Positions 45,440 through 57,603 of a stretch of DNA of 64,000 nucleotides are shown piece after piece. This DNA comes from Catonia carolina. Taxonomy: Eukaryota; Arthropoda; Insecta; Hemiptera; Achilidae. Made by a program: the position numbers and the translations under genes. The notes below the pieces were generated by a model. That model did not search any database. It was not told where the DNA came from and worked only from the letters and a program-made list of their open reading frames with translations. The stretch lies in contig JAQMRL010000003.1 of the NCBI GenBank assembly GCA_035578175.1, positions 94,781,969 through 94,845,968 on the forward strand. The letters run 5' to 3'. How positions within the stretch are numbered: position 1 is the stretch's first letter; the number at the start of each line of letters is the position of its first letter.

Positions 45440-46080
45440 ATACAAAGCTATTGCCACAAGGCAAGGAAAGAAGGACGGATGGTTCTTGCAACCTGTACAA
45501 GAAGAAAATGCTTTCAAAACAAGCCAAGGTCAGACACTACAATATCGTGGCAAAATCTGCGTGTCTGCACGCGAGTAACCTTAAAATGGGCCTGGGAAGG
45601 CTCTTAAAGAAGCTGAGAAAATTACGAGAAAGACCTTCCGCAAGGTAATGGGTCCAAAGATACTACATGGACAGTACAGTTTATGAGAAAGACAAAACAT
45701 GTGGAAAAACTGAACCATTATTAGAAAAGAATAGAAAATCAAAACTTAAACTCTACGGACACCTGAGCAGAATAACTGGTTGTCAAGAAACATTTTTGGT
45801 AATAAATGTTCGGTTAAAATAGGTGTCGGATGAATGGTTTAAAAAGTCACATAGGATATTGAAAACTTGGAATAAGCAGTAAAAATATTAGGAATCGAAT
45901 CAAGTTTACGGCACTAGTTAATGACTTCAAGGGTTTTTACAAAAAACAAAAGGAAAAAAACACAGGATTGACGGAGGAAAGACAGGTACACATATAATGA
46001 AAAACTGGTGAAAGGACTGGTGTGAGTTGCAAACACATCTTCCACAAGAGTCTTAAGTTACGTTACGTGATCTAAAATTA
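45440..46080 (+). pseudogene. LINE-alpha ORF2 C-terminus, third plus copy
   Basis: Frames give LRKLRERPSAR (RKI-like start), VMGPKILHGQYSL, then a KTEPLLEKNRKSKLKLYGHL segment, and a WFKKVT.DIENLE-like tail. It matches the GPK..NGEYRL / IRKRRLKFYGHL / WF.EV..DL order seen in LINE-alpha. Heavily mutated. Confidence 0.6.
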
Positions 46081-46084
46081 CACT

Positions 46085-47185
46085 AAAAATGTGGAAAAGG
46101 TAACATAATTTACAATTTTAGCAAACGGAGACTTAAGTAGTAGATGTAAGTAACTTATTTAAAAACGTAACTATAACGTTCATGAGTACCAAGTAGTAAT
46201 ACCAATGTGATTGACGAAAATCTAATATGGAAGGTACATCTATAAAATTTGTGGGACTCATTTGATATTTGGAAACATTGTTTTCACGAATTTTGGATTA
46301 AGTATAACGATGGATTTTATATCATACTTCACAACACCGAAAATGGAACCGTTTATGAGAAAAATGAAGCAAAATGTTCCGTGCTTTAGACAGTCTGTAC
46401 ATTCTCACGTACTAAGGTAATATAAAATATCTACGATTACGAAAATGGCTGAAACTTAGCTATTACAAAACTCACGTATCTATCTCACGTAGCACGTACA
46501 TTACACACTATATATTGTTGGACAACGAAAATATGTACCATCGAACGTCACTGATTCGTTATCAGATTTTTTACAGCATGAATGTAAGAAATTGACAACG
46601 GATATTAACTTTTGATAGACAATAAAATTACTAAATCATTTAAATTATAATAATTAATTTATAGCCTATATAAAAAATACCTTCAATTACAAAACGTAGG
46701 AATTTTGGGTGAACTGTTCAGAAATGAATATGAAAACACAACAGTTCAAGAAATAAAAAGATAACTTTTTAACTAACAACAGAGTTTGCTAAAATATCTA
46801 GTCTATTTGGTCACAGTGTATGTATTTTTTCATGGTAACTTTTATAAAACAATCTTGTTTTATATTAATTATTAAAATAGTAAACGTTAGAAGCAGTTTT
46901 CAGATTTTTTAATAAAGTTGGCACCTCGAAATTTCATTGGTTTCCTTTAAGAAGGTCTTGGGAGGTTAATATATTTAACACAATTTTCTGGTAACATTGG
47001 GATAAATTAATACCTATTCAATAATCCAGTAGAACATTCACAGGTAAAATAAGCAAAATATGTGGTTGTAGGTCTAATTGTACGTTTAGGCGGTATTTTC
47101 TGGTTTTCCCTCCTCCCTCTGTGTTAGTACTAAAAGTATAGTTTAAGCTTCACTTCAACAGATATATTATTTGCCATAACAGGCA
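46085..47185. other. AT-rich spacer
   Basis: No supported feature. Confidence 0.4.
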
Positions 47186-47194
47186 TAACAGGCA

Positions 47195-47335
47195 TAACAG
47201 GGAGAGGGTCTGGTATGCTGATCAGCACACTTAATATCCAGAGAGGAAGGCATTAGTAAACCACCTCACTTTTCGTTTTTCCTAGTAAAGCCTCTAGAGG
47301 TTTAGACCAGCCTTTCGCTGATGATCTGAGCAAGG
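47195..47335 (+). mobile_element. SINE B, 3' fragment
   Basis: From a degenerate GAGGGTCTGGTATGCTGATC to CCAGCCTTTCGCTGATGATC. The tail is lost. Confidence 0.6.
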
Positions 47336-47479
47336 TTTCTATTTACGAATTTTTAGCTTCCTAAATATTTATTTTCCCAACTAAGATTAGTTTCATAAAC
47401 ATTTTTTTCAATATCAGTCATTCATTGAAAAACATAATTAAAAGATTTCTTTTACCACGAAGAGGCAAAGATTCCTGCT

Positions 47480-47660
47480 ATAGTTCACACCAATCAGAAA
47501 TCGACTCAATATCTCCTCTTAGGTCAACCTGCAACCCTACCACCCTCAGGACTGTACTTCAGTGCTTCAAGTCGGATTCTTCCTGGTAGCATCCGATGAA
47601 AATGTTCTTTCCATCTCCTGTACTCACTGGTTTTAATATTCATTATTTGGACTCTCAGTT
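47480..47660 (-). pseudogene. LINE C-terminal fragment
   Basis: The minus strand gives NIKTSEYRRWKEHFHRMLPG, then RLEALKYSPEGGRVAG and, after a stop, PKRRY. This matches the W.EH..RM...R.P..AL.Y.P.GRR..GRPKRRW tail of several LINE families. Confidence 0.5.
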
Positions 47661-47664
47661 ATAA

Positions 47665-48660
47665 GTGTGATGGTAAACTGCATCCCCTTAAACTTTTATG
47701 CTGTAACATTTCATCTGGGCAGAACATACAAATGTTGATAACTGTGTGGTAACTTTAAGAGAAGCAGTGATACCAAGTAGGTGTCACCTAAAAATGAATT
47801 CAAATAATGTTTACACGACAAATTTAACCGTCATTCCTCTGAAAAATCTTTTTTTTAAATCAGAACGGAGAAGGCGATTATCCGGCACCTTAAAACCAAA
47901 TCCTCTCTATTAGCTGAGGTATCTCTATAGCTAATAGTATCTCTATAGCTGAGGTAACCTAACACAAAATTTTTGGTTCTCCAGGTTGGGATTTATACAT
48001 ATGGTGGTATCTCGACTATAGTAAAAAGAGTCTTACTTGTAATCCACAATATAGCCTCGGAAATCGGACCGGCAACCATAGTAATTTAAGTCGGAAATGT
48101 TAAATATATTTCTAATTTCGTTAATTTGATACGGAAATAATACCTCATTACTTCGATTATTTAGGGATTATTATATTTTAAAAGTTAAACGTTTTGATTT
48201 TTATAAAAATATAAAAGAAATTATCAATTGAATAAAATAACAACGTTTCTGTTTTTACAATTCATGTACTGTATTTTAAATGCGAGTAAGAAATGTGAAA
48301 AAGAGAATACGAGAATACATAAACCGTAAATAAGAGCAGAAAAGAACAATGGTAACGTTTTAGAACAGAGAATAATATACTAGATTCAACACTGTTGACT
48401 AAACAGAATGTCCGAATGTCAGGCGGTGTTCACATAAATCTGTCTTCCCGACAACACCACCACTACACGCCCAATCTGTCGCCTTCACTTTTAATTAGTT
48501 TTAATTATACAACAGTGTAAGTAAAACAGAATAAACCAAAAATAAAAAAACTGCACAATAAAAATAACCATTGTTAGAATAAGTAATGTACGCGGAAATA
48601 ACAGCAGGCTACATTTTAAATTTCAAAATATGTCCATAGTGAACGAGTGTCCATAAGAAC
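47665..48660. other. AT-rich spacer
   Basis: Contains a short local duplication around 47905-47955 (CTGAGGTATCTCTATAGCT repeated). No gene. Confidence 0.4.
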
Positions 48661-48669
48661 GAGAACTGT

Positions 48670-48830
48670 AGCCTACAAGAAACATGAAAGATTAATAGAA
48701 ATTATTAGAAAACGAAAACTAAAATTTTACGGATACTTTTATAGAATGGACGACAAACCGTTGACAAAACAAACTTTTAAGACATCAAGCAAAGCAATAA
48801 ACCTAATGTATAGATAGAAAAAAATCTGGT
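48670..48830 (+). pseudogene. LINE-alpha fragment
   Basis: ERLIEIIRKRKLKFYGYFYR followed by MDDKPLTKQ, the IRKRRLKFYGHL.RMDD..LTK segment of LINE-alpha. Only about 50 codons. Confidence 0.6.
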
Positions 48831-48894
48831 GTGCAAAACTCACACAACTTTCTTTTGCCAATAAAAATAATGAAAAATGTGACCTAATATAGTG

Positions 48895-49080
48895 GAGAAT
48901 AATGTGAACGTGTCATTTGCAGGGTGGAAAATACGTCCATTTCAGAGGGCTCGGCATGCTGATAAGCAAACTTTTCCACTCAGTGAGAAAGGCATGGTAA
49001 AACACCTCAGTCCTCGTTTTACTAAGTAAAACCTCTACAGGCTCAAACCAGCCTTTCGGCTGATGACCTAAGCAAAAACC
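48895..49080 (+). mobile_element. SINE B, 5'-truncated, in repeat A
   Basis: From GTGTCATTTGCAGGGTGG to GGCTGATGACCTAAGC. Only a short possible duplication (CCTAA) is seen at both edges. Confidence 0.65.
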
Positions 49081-49602
49081 TAACATTAGTAAAACACATT
49101 GGAAATAAACAAAACAACTAACCTCAAGAAACATAACCTAGTTTTAATCATGAGTGAATGTTGCAAAATGAAAACTAACCTTAGTTTGCTCAATAACACG
49201 GAAAAATAACACTTTTACGCTAAACTAGGCTCTGTTGAGAAAAATGCTTCAAATAAAAGTTGTAGATCTTTTAATTTCCTACAAATTTGATTTTATAAAC
49301 TTTTCTCGTTAAATGCAAACCAAGGCCGAATCTTATAAACACTATTTTTTTACAAATCTTTATGAGAAAAACAGAAAATTACTAATTACCGCTAAACTAA
49401 GCGTTATACAAAAAAATTTGAAATAAAAGTTGTAGATTTATAAATTGTTTACAACTTTTATTAAACATTTCTGGGCTTAAATGCATATTAAGACGGAAAT
49501 CTTCAAACAAAGTTTTTCTACGAGGTAACAGCATATCCAAGAATTTCAGCAGTCATGGCGCAGACCCTATCTTGTAGACTATTAAAAAATGTAATAAATG
49601 AA

Positions 49603-50589
49603 ATAAAATATGACAGTAAAATTATGGTTTCGGAATGTTTCCCTATAACTAAGGGCCTCAGACAAGGTTGCTGTATGTCCCCAACTCTCTTCAAGATATA
49701 TATTAATGAAGTATAAAAAGAGTGGCAAAATAAATGCTCTAGGATGGGGATAAAAATTGAAGAACGATTTCTCCACACACTTCTGTTTGCAGATGATCAG
49801 GTTGTTATAGCAGGAGATGAGTTTGACATCCAGTATCTGATGAGAAAGTTGACAGAAACCTTTGAAAAATGGGGTTTGAAAATAAATTATGACAAAACCA
49901 AATATTTGGTAGCTGGAGGAGACGCGGTAGCTGGAAAAGACGTGAAAGATCTGGTTGTCGATAATAAAATAATTACAGGATGTGAGGAAGTGAAATATCT
50001 GGGAGTAGTTCTTTCAAGAAAAGGAAATAGTGAGCAAGAAATTACAGAGCGTATCACAAATGCCAGAAAAGTCATTAGTCAACTTAACCCACTGCTTTGG
50101 TCAGAAACTCTCAGTCTAAGGACTAAAAGAATGATGAACGATGCCATCCTTAGAAGTGTTCTGATGTATGGCGCAGAAGCATGGGAGTTAACAAAAAGAA
50201 ATAAAGATAGACTGAATGCAGTGGAAATGGACTTCCTGAGACGCAGCTGCAGGGTGTCTAAGATGGGGCACATAAGAAATTAAGAAATAAGAAGAAGAAT
50301 GAATCAACAGGAGTCAGTTGTTGAAGCAATAGAAAGTCGCCAACTGTTATGGTATGGACATGTAAAAAGAATGTCAGAAGCTAGAGTGCCCAAGTTCATA
50401 ATGGAATGGACACCTCAAGAAAGGAGAAAAAGGGGGCGCCCTCCTAGAAAATGGGAGCAAGACATTCAAAACGCCATGAATTTGAGGCAACTGGCTCCTG
50501 AAGATGCACTGGATAGGGGCAAATGGAGGTTGAGATGCGAGAAACGGCCTGATGATGCTGTAAGAGACCTCGCTTAAGTAAGTAAGTAA
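49603..50589 (+). mobile_element. 5'-truncated LINE with (TAAG)n tail
   Basis: A 987-bp insert in repeat A copy 4, with a perfect 12-bp duplication (GTAATAAATGAA, 49591-49602 and 50590-50601). The tail is (TAAG)n at 50574-50589. The empty site matches repeat A copy 1 near 590-610. Confidence 0.88.
49615..50577 (+). pseudogene. LINE reverse transcriptase, C-terminal part
   Basis: One frame, starting within RT motif B: GLRQGCCMSPTLFKIYINE, then a TAA, then from 49744 TLLFADDQVVIAG (motif C with intact FADD), WGLKINYDKTKYLV, VKYLGVVLS, LMYGAEAWELT, a second TAA after HIRN at 50281-50283, and from 50299 a C-terminus with LLWYGHVKRM and KRGRPPRKWEQDI. Only two in-frame stops interrupt about 320 codons and no frameshift is needed, so insertion is fairly recent. 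The endonuclease and N-terminal RT were never copied. Confidence 0.85.
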
Positions 50590-50974
50590 GTAATAAATGA
50601 AGCGATTTTTAAAAAAAATTGGAAGAATTGTTTTTGATAAAATCGCAAAAAAGTAGAAAATGACAAGAATTAACTACTTCCAGTTGACCAATTCTGATGA
50701 AAATTTTCGTGTCGGATCCTCTAGTAGTATATAACTTAAATTCAAAGTTTGAAATTCGTACGATGTTCCGTTTTTGAGATATTTTGTTCATACACACACA
50801 CACACACAAGCCAATAGCTAAAAACAAGTTTTTTGGGATCAGGGGTTCTGAAAACGTATAAATCTGGTGAAAACTCGATTTCGAAAAATCAACATGAAAA
50901 CAATATTTTCCTTCCTATATATTCATAAAGGAAAGAGAAGGTAAAAAGGCTCAAAAAGTCAAAAAAGTATGACA

Positions 50975-51135
50975 ACTAATTACGGAGATTAAGGGCTTCC
51001 TTGAAGAGGAAAAACAGAACAGCGGGTGAACAGAAGAAAGAAGAAAAGCGTACAGTAAAGGAATGCTGAGAATTTGGGCTGAGAAAAGACTTTCAAGAAA
51101 TGTGTAAGCACCTCACGTGATCTAAAATTGGTCCT
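50975..51135 (+). pseudogene. Possible LINE-alpha 3' end
   Basis: A basic stretch (RRKNRTAGEQKKEEKRTVKE) and CACGTGATCTAAAATT resemble the 3' end after 45990-46080 (TACGTGATCTAAAATTAC). Confidence 0.35.
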
Positions 51136-51139
51136 ATAC

Positions 51140-53595
51140 GTAAGAAAATTAATGAATACTCACAAAAAATCTGAGTCGCTTTCGTTACATGATGCGTAAA
51201 TGTAAAACTTAGTTTTCCTTACGAACATAATACGTTAATTGAAAAATCTGTAAATGTACTTGTAATCTGTGTTTTTTAATGTACCGAGTTGATTTATTAA
51301 GAGTTTTAATTTAAATTTGATTTACATTTTGTTAATATAAACAACTGAATTATATTTTATAATACAAAGAATTTTCATTCCAATATTTGTTAATTGTCAT
51401 GAACTTATTGGTCGCTTTTGACTACGCGGTTAAAGCGAACTAATGTAATAAAAACCATAGAGTGCAAAACCAATCCAAAAAATATACATCAAACGAATCC
51501 ATACAAATATATTTTAGCATGATAAAGTGTATCATGAAAGCACTTGTTATTAAACTTTCCCATAAACGCATGTAAATAAATCTATAAATTAAAATTAAAC
51601 TATTTAACCAGAATTACACTTGAAGTTTTAATTATAAAACAGATATTAAATTCTAATAAAACTTAATATTAACATTAATTTTACATTGAATACTTTTAAG
51701 CGAAAATTTATTTACTGCAAAGCACTAAGTAGTAAATAAATTAAACTCATAACATCTTATTAGAAAATTAAAGAGATATAATTGTAAAATAAATGGATAC
51801 TAACATAGTTTTAATAAATAGCCTCATCAAGTCTAGAAAATAAAATTACTTTAGTGTTATTTGTATCTATTTGTAAATTGTACATCACAGATCAATGATA
51901 ACTGGTATTAATCCAAATTGAATTTAACGTAAAAAAATAATCTGAAAAAATTTCAGATTTCAGAAAAGATATTTAATTTTTTTTAAATGACTGAAACTGA
52001 AACTTGTCGGAATGACGTAATTTTTATAAAACAAAGTATTTCGCAGGGTTTTGTTCAGTAAAATTATTTCGAAAAACACACGCTTAATGAAATAATGTAT
52101 AATTTTATTAAAAGTTTTGTTTTTGTTTTTGAAGTAAAAAGCGTATTTTTTCAAATAAATCGTCATAACAATTATTTCACAGATTACCGAAATATTAGGC
52201 AGGTTTGTTCTGTAATTTTCAATCTAAATTTGATTCAAGTGGTCCAATGAGGCCGTAAAAGCAATAAAACAATATATAATGTTATGAGTATACATAATTT
52301 GTTATAATCATTAATTGAATTAACATCTTTATAAATTCATGAAGGACTATTAAGGATATAGTAGATTTTTCAACTGTGTCTGAGAAAATGACCTTAAGGT
52401 AATTTTATGGTTTACGTTGTAAAACTAATGCAACTAACAAATTAATAATATACAGTAGTTGTCTCCATAGCGTAGCATGCTAGGCTAAAAGTAAAAGGTG
52501 CACTGTCCGGATACGGTTAGGGTTGACAATTTTAACACGTTGAAATTTAAAACTACAGTGATATAACGCACTCAGTAGCTACTGAAGAATAAATTAAAGA
52601 ACATTTGAGTGATATGATCGTATTATGACATGCCGACTCGGTAATGGTGTGAAGGCAGCAATCATATTTTGACAAAAGATTTTGTACGGGTTTTCACAGG
52701 TGTAATTTATTGACCATCAAAATAGCGGCTCCTTTTATTCACTTAATGATTTTCTAGCGAATATTTGATTGTAAATGGCCATATTTATTTTTAGTTGAGT
52801 TTAGTTAATTTTTATTACCAGTAAAAACATGAAATTAAATACCAGAATGAAATACCTAAATAAGGTAACAATGTTACTATGTTTACTGATATTCGGAAAA
52901 TTTACCACCGATTCCCTAGTTGAATTGTTTTAGCAATTTTTGAGCTACACTTTACTGATTACGAGTGAAATTTAATTTAGTACAATAAGATAATTTTAAA
53001 CCGGCAAATTTTATTATGATCGGATAATGTAGATACATTTTAATAAACATAATATTAATATTACGTCAAAATCTATTACCACAACGCTTTCTATTTACTC
53101 CCATTTTTTATAGTACTTTATCTGTTATGGTTTCTATCTCTTTTGGCGTAGTTTGGTAGCGGAAGGTTTTAAATCAGAGTACCTCCAGGCAGGCGGGCAG
53201 ACAGACAGACGATACAGTGTTGAGTTACGGCGTTACGATTTATGATTATTGTCGAACTGAGTTTCTACCTTCTTCCTAACATCATTCAATATTTTGCCGC
53301 ACATAAATATTGTGAATAAAACTACTCGAGAGATCTTCCTCCAATAATATTGCGGACGTTAAAATATCCTCATACATCTCTTGTTTTTCTTTGAAACGTT
53401 CAATTTCTTAGAAATATTTATCTCAGTTTACTAAATTATCCACTAACTTAGTCATTCGATGGTATTTTATTTTTTATTTAACTGTTAATTCTTCATTTGT
53501 AATAGAATTCGTACGAAAATAAGTGCACGACGAGCACATTTTTTTAGGCAAAAATGAGCAAAATATAAATAACGTAATTGAAATAAATTAAAATT
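51140..53595. other. Long AT-rich spacer
   Basis: No supported gene or repeat in about 2.4 kb. A (CAGA)n-like patch is near 53190-53210. Confidence 0.45.
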
Positions 53596-53599
53596 AGGC

Positions 53600-53672
53600 C
53601 ACCTCCGTAACATAGTGGTAGTGCATTGGTCTACCACATGGAGGTCCAGGGTTCGATTCCCGGCCAGGGTCT
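53600..53672 (+). repeat. tRNA-Gly-like sequence (probable SINE head)
   Basis: Box A TAACATAGTGGTAGTGC and box B GGTTCGATTCC are present. The anticodon loop CTACCAC would give anticodon ACC (Gly), the T-stem pairs 4 of 5 and the anticodon stem 4 of 5 (with wobble), but the acceptor stem pairs only about 4 of 7. Reads as a tRNA-derived element rather than a working tRNA. Confidence 0.5.
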
Positions 53673-54418
53673 AACGCATGGGCACTCGGCTTAGGAGGTT
53701 GCGACATGATCTCAAAGGGAAACTATTATCTGATGGCAAAACAATTTCTGGAAAAGGTAGACTAACTGATAAATTAATAGACAGTTTTCAGAGCTATTAT
53801 GGAGTAGCCATTAGAAAAAATATTAATAGTGTAGAAAAAATGAAGCGTGCTGTGTGGGCTATTTACTTCCATACCACTTCAACAGATGCCCAGCCTAAAC
53901 ATCAGCTTTGCCCAACAGATGAGAACTAATGGTGTAAATATAAAAAATCAAAATTATATAATTTACCATATAGTCACAAGAAGGTGTTCCCTACAGCAGT
54001 AGCAGAAAAAATTAAACACATTTTCCAGTCATTGTCAGAACCATCTCTTTTGAAAAAATGTTTACATGGCCGGACACAAAATCCAAATGAGTCCTTCAAT
54101 AACATCATATCGTCCAGGGTGCCCAAGAATGTATTTGTAGGCATTACAACACTGTCATTTGGAGTATATGACTCAGTGATTTCATTTAATAATGGTAATA
54201 GTGGGCGATTACACGTTTTAAAACTTCTTGGTTGTGACATTGGTGAAAATACTGTGTATGGGTGCCGCAAAATTGATGTGTTCCGGTTGAAAAAAGCAGC
54301 TCAAGAAGCAGAATTAGTGTATTTGAAAGGTATGCACAGAACATTAAAAAGAGTTAGAGAGGAAAATGAAAAGGAAGAAGACCCTGATAATCCTTCTTAT
54401 GGAGCTGGAAGGTACTAA
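53673..54418 (+). pseudogene. Mutator-like transposase, C-terminal half
   Basis: One frame from 53678 to the TAA at 54416-54418, broken only by a TAA at 53927-53929. Motifs: LSDGKTISGKGRLTDKLIDS, YYGVAIRKN, KRAVWAIYFHTTSTDAQP, then CP..EN-stop-WCKY, KKCLHGRTQNPNESFNNI, and a C-terminal YGAGRY. This matches the C-terminal half of the arthropod Mutator-like transposase family, where the stop replaces a residue between N and W. The N-terminal half, with the first catalytic acids, is missing, and a tRNA-like sequence abuts the truncation. About 245 codons remain. Confidence 0.75.
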
Positions 54419-54419
54419 A

Positions 54420-54795
54420 CTGTAAGTAGAGATGGTTTTTTGCCGTTTACCGTAAATTTTAGTTTTAAATCACTTATGTTCCTTTTTCTCAGAAACCAGT
54501 TGCAGTAATGAGCTGAAATTTGTACCACATATTAAGTACACTTAGGTTTGTAGACTGACATTTTTGTAGTCTTCTAAAATAGATTTCATACAAGATATTA
54601 CCAAAAAAGCTTAAAATATTTGATCGGTGAAAAAGAGGCTAAAGAAAAAAATTCCCAAAAAAAGTAACAAACGTACAGTCCTGAAAAAATGTCAGTTAGT
54701 ATAAAAAGGGCTAAGAAATAGGTGGGCAAACTTTCATAGCTGTAAGTTGAATAACAACTGAGAAAAAGGTACATGATCTAGACAAATTTAACATT
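54420..54795. other. 3' flank of the Mutator-like fragment
   Basis: AT-rich; may be the element's 3' untranslated region. No terminal repeat found. Confidence 0.35.
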
Positions 54796-54804
54796 AGTAA
54801 GATA

Positions 54805-54990
54805 CATGGTACAACCTCCCCTTAATTGAAACCCAACCATCAGAGAACAGCAGCAACGCTGTCTAGTATTTAAATCTATATAAAAGTTTACCTTTACTTG
54901 GATTTTAACCAAAAACCTTCGTCTCTAAAAATCAGCTGTTAAACAGCTGACTCGCGGCGACGATATTATCTTTAGATCAACTCGGTGCAT
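54805..54990 (-). mobile_element. SINE C, uninterrupted head copy
   Basis: Matches 14460-14509 joined to 17842-17945: GTCTAGTATTTAAATC, TTTACCTTTACTTGG, then AAAATCAGCTGTTAAACAGC. It serves as the empty-site reference for the RTE-1 insertion. Confidence 0.7.
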
Positions 54991-54994
54991 CAGG

Positions 54995-55610
54995 CCAACT
55001 ATTATACCAACTTATTAAGAACAACGTGGACTTTAATAGACTACATATTATGCGAAAACCAAACATTTTCTTAAATATATATTTTTAGGTTTTTAAGATG
55101 AAGATAGATTTCCTCCTAACTAGACCTGACAACGGTTCAGGTTATTGAAACTTATAAAAAATAAAATTTACATTGTATCAAAATGTTTTAAAATAAATAA
55201 ATAAATATATAAAAAAAACAATAATATGTACTAACAGTATTTTAAGAAATTTAAAATAACACGTTTGAATTAATCTCTTGAATGGTTATACGATAACAAT
55301 AACCACATCATCATATTCCACCTGTTATTTATGTTTATTTTAGAATTTCCAAGAGAAACAGAATTCGGCCACCGAAATTAACATTTTGAAACAAAATAAT
55401 ATTATTGTTTTTGTTCGAAACAGAATAGGAATGGAGTGTTTTCAATAGGGATTTTAGCATATCAATAGAAATACAGTGCGCAAACAAAATACAAACCTCT
55501 ACTAATTCAGGACTAGCCCTAACGGAATGGATTTATTACTCAAACATAACTACGCAGTAAAATATAAATCCAGCGACATAAAATTTTATAAATTAAAATT
55601 TATTATCTAA
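54995..55610. other. AT-rich spacer
   Basis: No supported feature. Confidence 0.4.
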
Positions 55611-55622
55611 TTGGTTTGTGTA

Positions 55623-56017
55623 TGTGTTGTTTAGGTCAACAGCCGAAAGGCTGGTTTGAACCTCTAGAGGTTTTACTAAGTAAAACGAGGAGTGAGGTGG
55701 TTTACCATTGCCTTCCTCGCTGAATGGAAAAGTATGCTTATCAGCATGCCGGGCCCTCTGAAAAGTATATATTTTCCACTCTGTAAATGACACCTTCACT
55801 TCATTCACCACAGGGTCTGGCTGTACAATGAAATTCATTACTTTCAGAGGAGATAACTCTGATTAGTGTCTTTTACACCTCTACCTCTTCTGTTCTTAAA
55901 TGATTCAGTCATTTAATTGGCTGACCAAGTGATAAGAAACAGAACTATTTATTTTAGCCCTGCAACGAACAAATTGAGTGTAAATAATTTGACACTCCAT
56001 CTGTCTGTTATGGGCAA
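55623..56017 (-). mobile_element. SINE B, full-length copy
   Basis: A 395-bp copy, minus orientation. A perfect 11-bp duplication (TGGTTTGTGTA) is at 55612-55622 and 56018-56028. On the minus strand: head GCCCATAACAGACAGATGG, hairpin-capable GAGTGT...ACACTC-like segment, central GGAAGGCAATGGTAAACC motif, tail CTAAACAAC. Confidence 0.9.
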
Positions 56018-56029
56018 TGGTTTGTGTAA

Positions 56030-57595
56030 TGAAAATATTAAAAAGTAAAAAGCACTTAAATGTAATGAATATTTTATTATTTACCTTTACACATTGAAAT
56101 ATTCTTGTAAAACTAGTAATTTAAAAATATATATATTTTAACTTCCTTATTAAACTGAGAAATTTCAATGGATAGCAATTAGTTAATATTAATATTTGAT
56201 CATTACGAATAATGTAACACACTCATCACTTTTTGTTTAAAATCATCAAGTCTCCTGTAAAAAGGTTCATCATCTTGGCAACCATGATACGTTGGATTCC
56301 GCCCCTGAATCAAATCTTCGATCTAGTTTACCAAAGATCTTTTATTGATTTACTATAAGGAGTAAGCTGCGTATTTCCTCTCTTAACAAACCCCAAATAT
56401 TACAGTTTTTGTATTTTGATGGTTCTTAAAAACCATTATCCTTTTCTATCAGTCTGATGACACTGTATTTTGTGATACAGTCCACCCAGCTCAATACCGC
56501 AACCATCACTAATTCTATAACCTTCCAATTAGAAAACTAAAATTCAACAAATTTATTCCTTGGTTTAACAAAATAAACTAAATTTCTTCCACTTCATACA
56601 ATTGTACCTAAAATGATATAAATAGGTTAACAATATAGGAGAAGTATAAACCATTCAAGATCATTATTTTCATTATTTTTATACCTCCCGAAAAAGATAT
56701 AATTTTAAAATTTATAATTTCTAATCGAGTATTTTAAGTAATTTTTATTCACTCACGGATGTTTTCGAAATAAATTTTAACACATTCCTCTTATTTGAAA
56801 TTTGAAATTTAACTATATTTCCCAATAAAAAGTTACAATAATTATTTTACAAATACTGATATAAATGTAAAAAAATATATACATAAGAAAAGAAATAAAA
56901 GAGAGAGAAAACCATAAATAACAAATAATTTTATACGTAATAAAAATCTTATCCCCCTTCTCCCTCTATTCTTCCCTTAAATTACAAAAATTACCGGAAA
57001 TAATGCCTCCAAAGGTTAAATCACCTGTGCGCAGGCATGAGTTGCGGGAATAAAAATTTTTATATGAAGTATCCCTGGATGACACGATACGAAAAGTAGT
57101 TGATAAATATAAAGAAAAAATATTACAAAATTACAATGATTATAATATAAAAAGAAACTTGATTCACACAGTAGTATTAAAAAGTACATCGATAATATTA
57201 TTATTTGATTTGATCCATTCGCCCATATCAAAAATTAATTTTTTATTAAGATGATCTGAAATGAAATAGTATGGAATAAAATATATTAATCTTGATGATA
57301 CATACTGTCTTCAACAAATATTTAGTTTTACATGATCCAATCAGAACGTAATACTTGATGATCTTAAATTGTAATTTATGTTCCTCATGTCAAATAGGTT
57401 CCTGGTTCGATTTCCGTACAATATTACTTCTTTTATGTAGGCCTACAGAGCGTTTCAAAATGTACTTCGGGGTTACGAAAATTCAGTACAAAAAAAGTAT
57501 TTCACTTATAAGAATGATACAAGTACAGTAAATAAAATAGTTGTTCCACATATTCTGGGCAGTTAGTTAACTGTTTGCCCGCTAGGCATAGACAG
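56030..57595. other. AT-rich spacer
   Basis: No supported feature; the minus frame at 57016-57231 shows no known motif. Confidence 0.4.
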
Positions 57596-57603
57596 TACAG
57601 AAA

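Larger units (their letters stand above)
48835..50955 (+). repeat. Repeat A, copy 4, with two nested insertions
   Basis: The left end GCAAAACTCACACAACTTTC and the right end near 50940 (AGGAAAGAGAAGG) match copy 1. The body is interrupted by a SINE B fragment (about 48895-49080) and a LINE (49603-50589). The (CA)n microsatellite is at 50791-50808. Confidence 0.8.

Noticed and set aside
52450..52535. Further tRNA-derived SINE head
   Set aside because: A box A-like TAGCGTAGCATGC is present but no convincing box B.
53600..53672. Functional tRNA-Gly gene
   Set aside because: Acceptor stem pairs only about 4 of 7 and the context is a transposon fragment.
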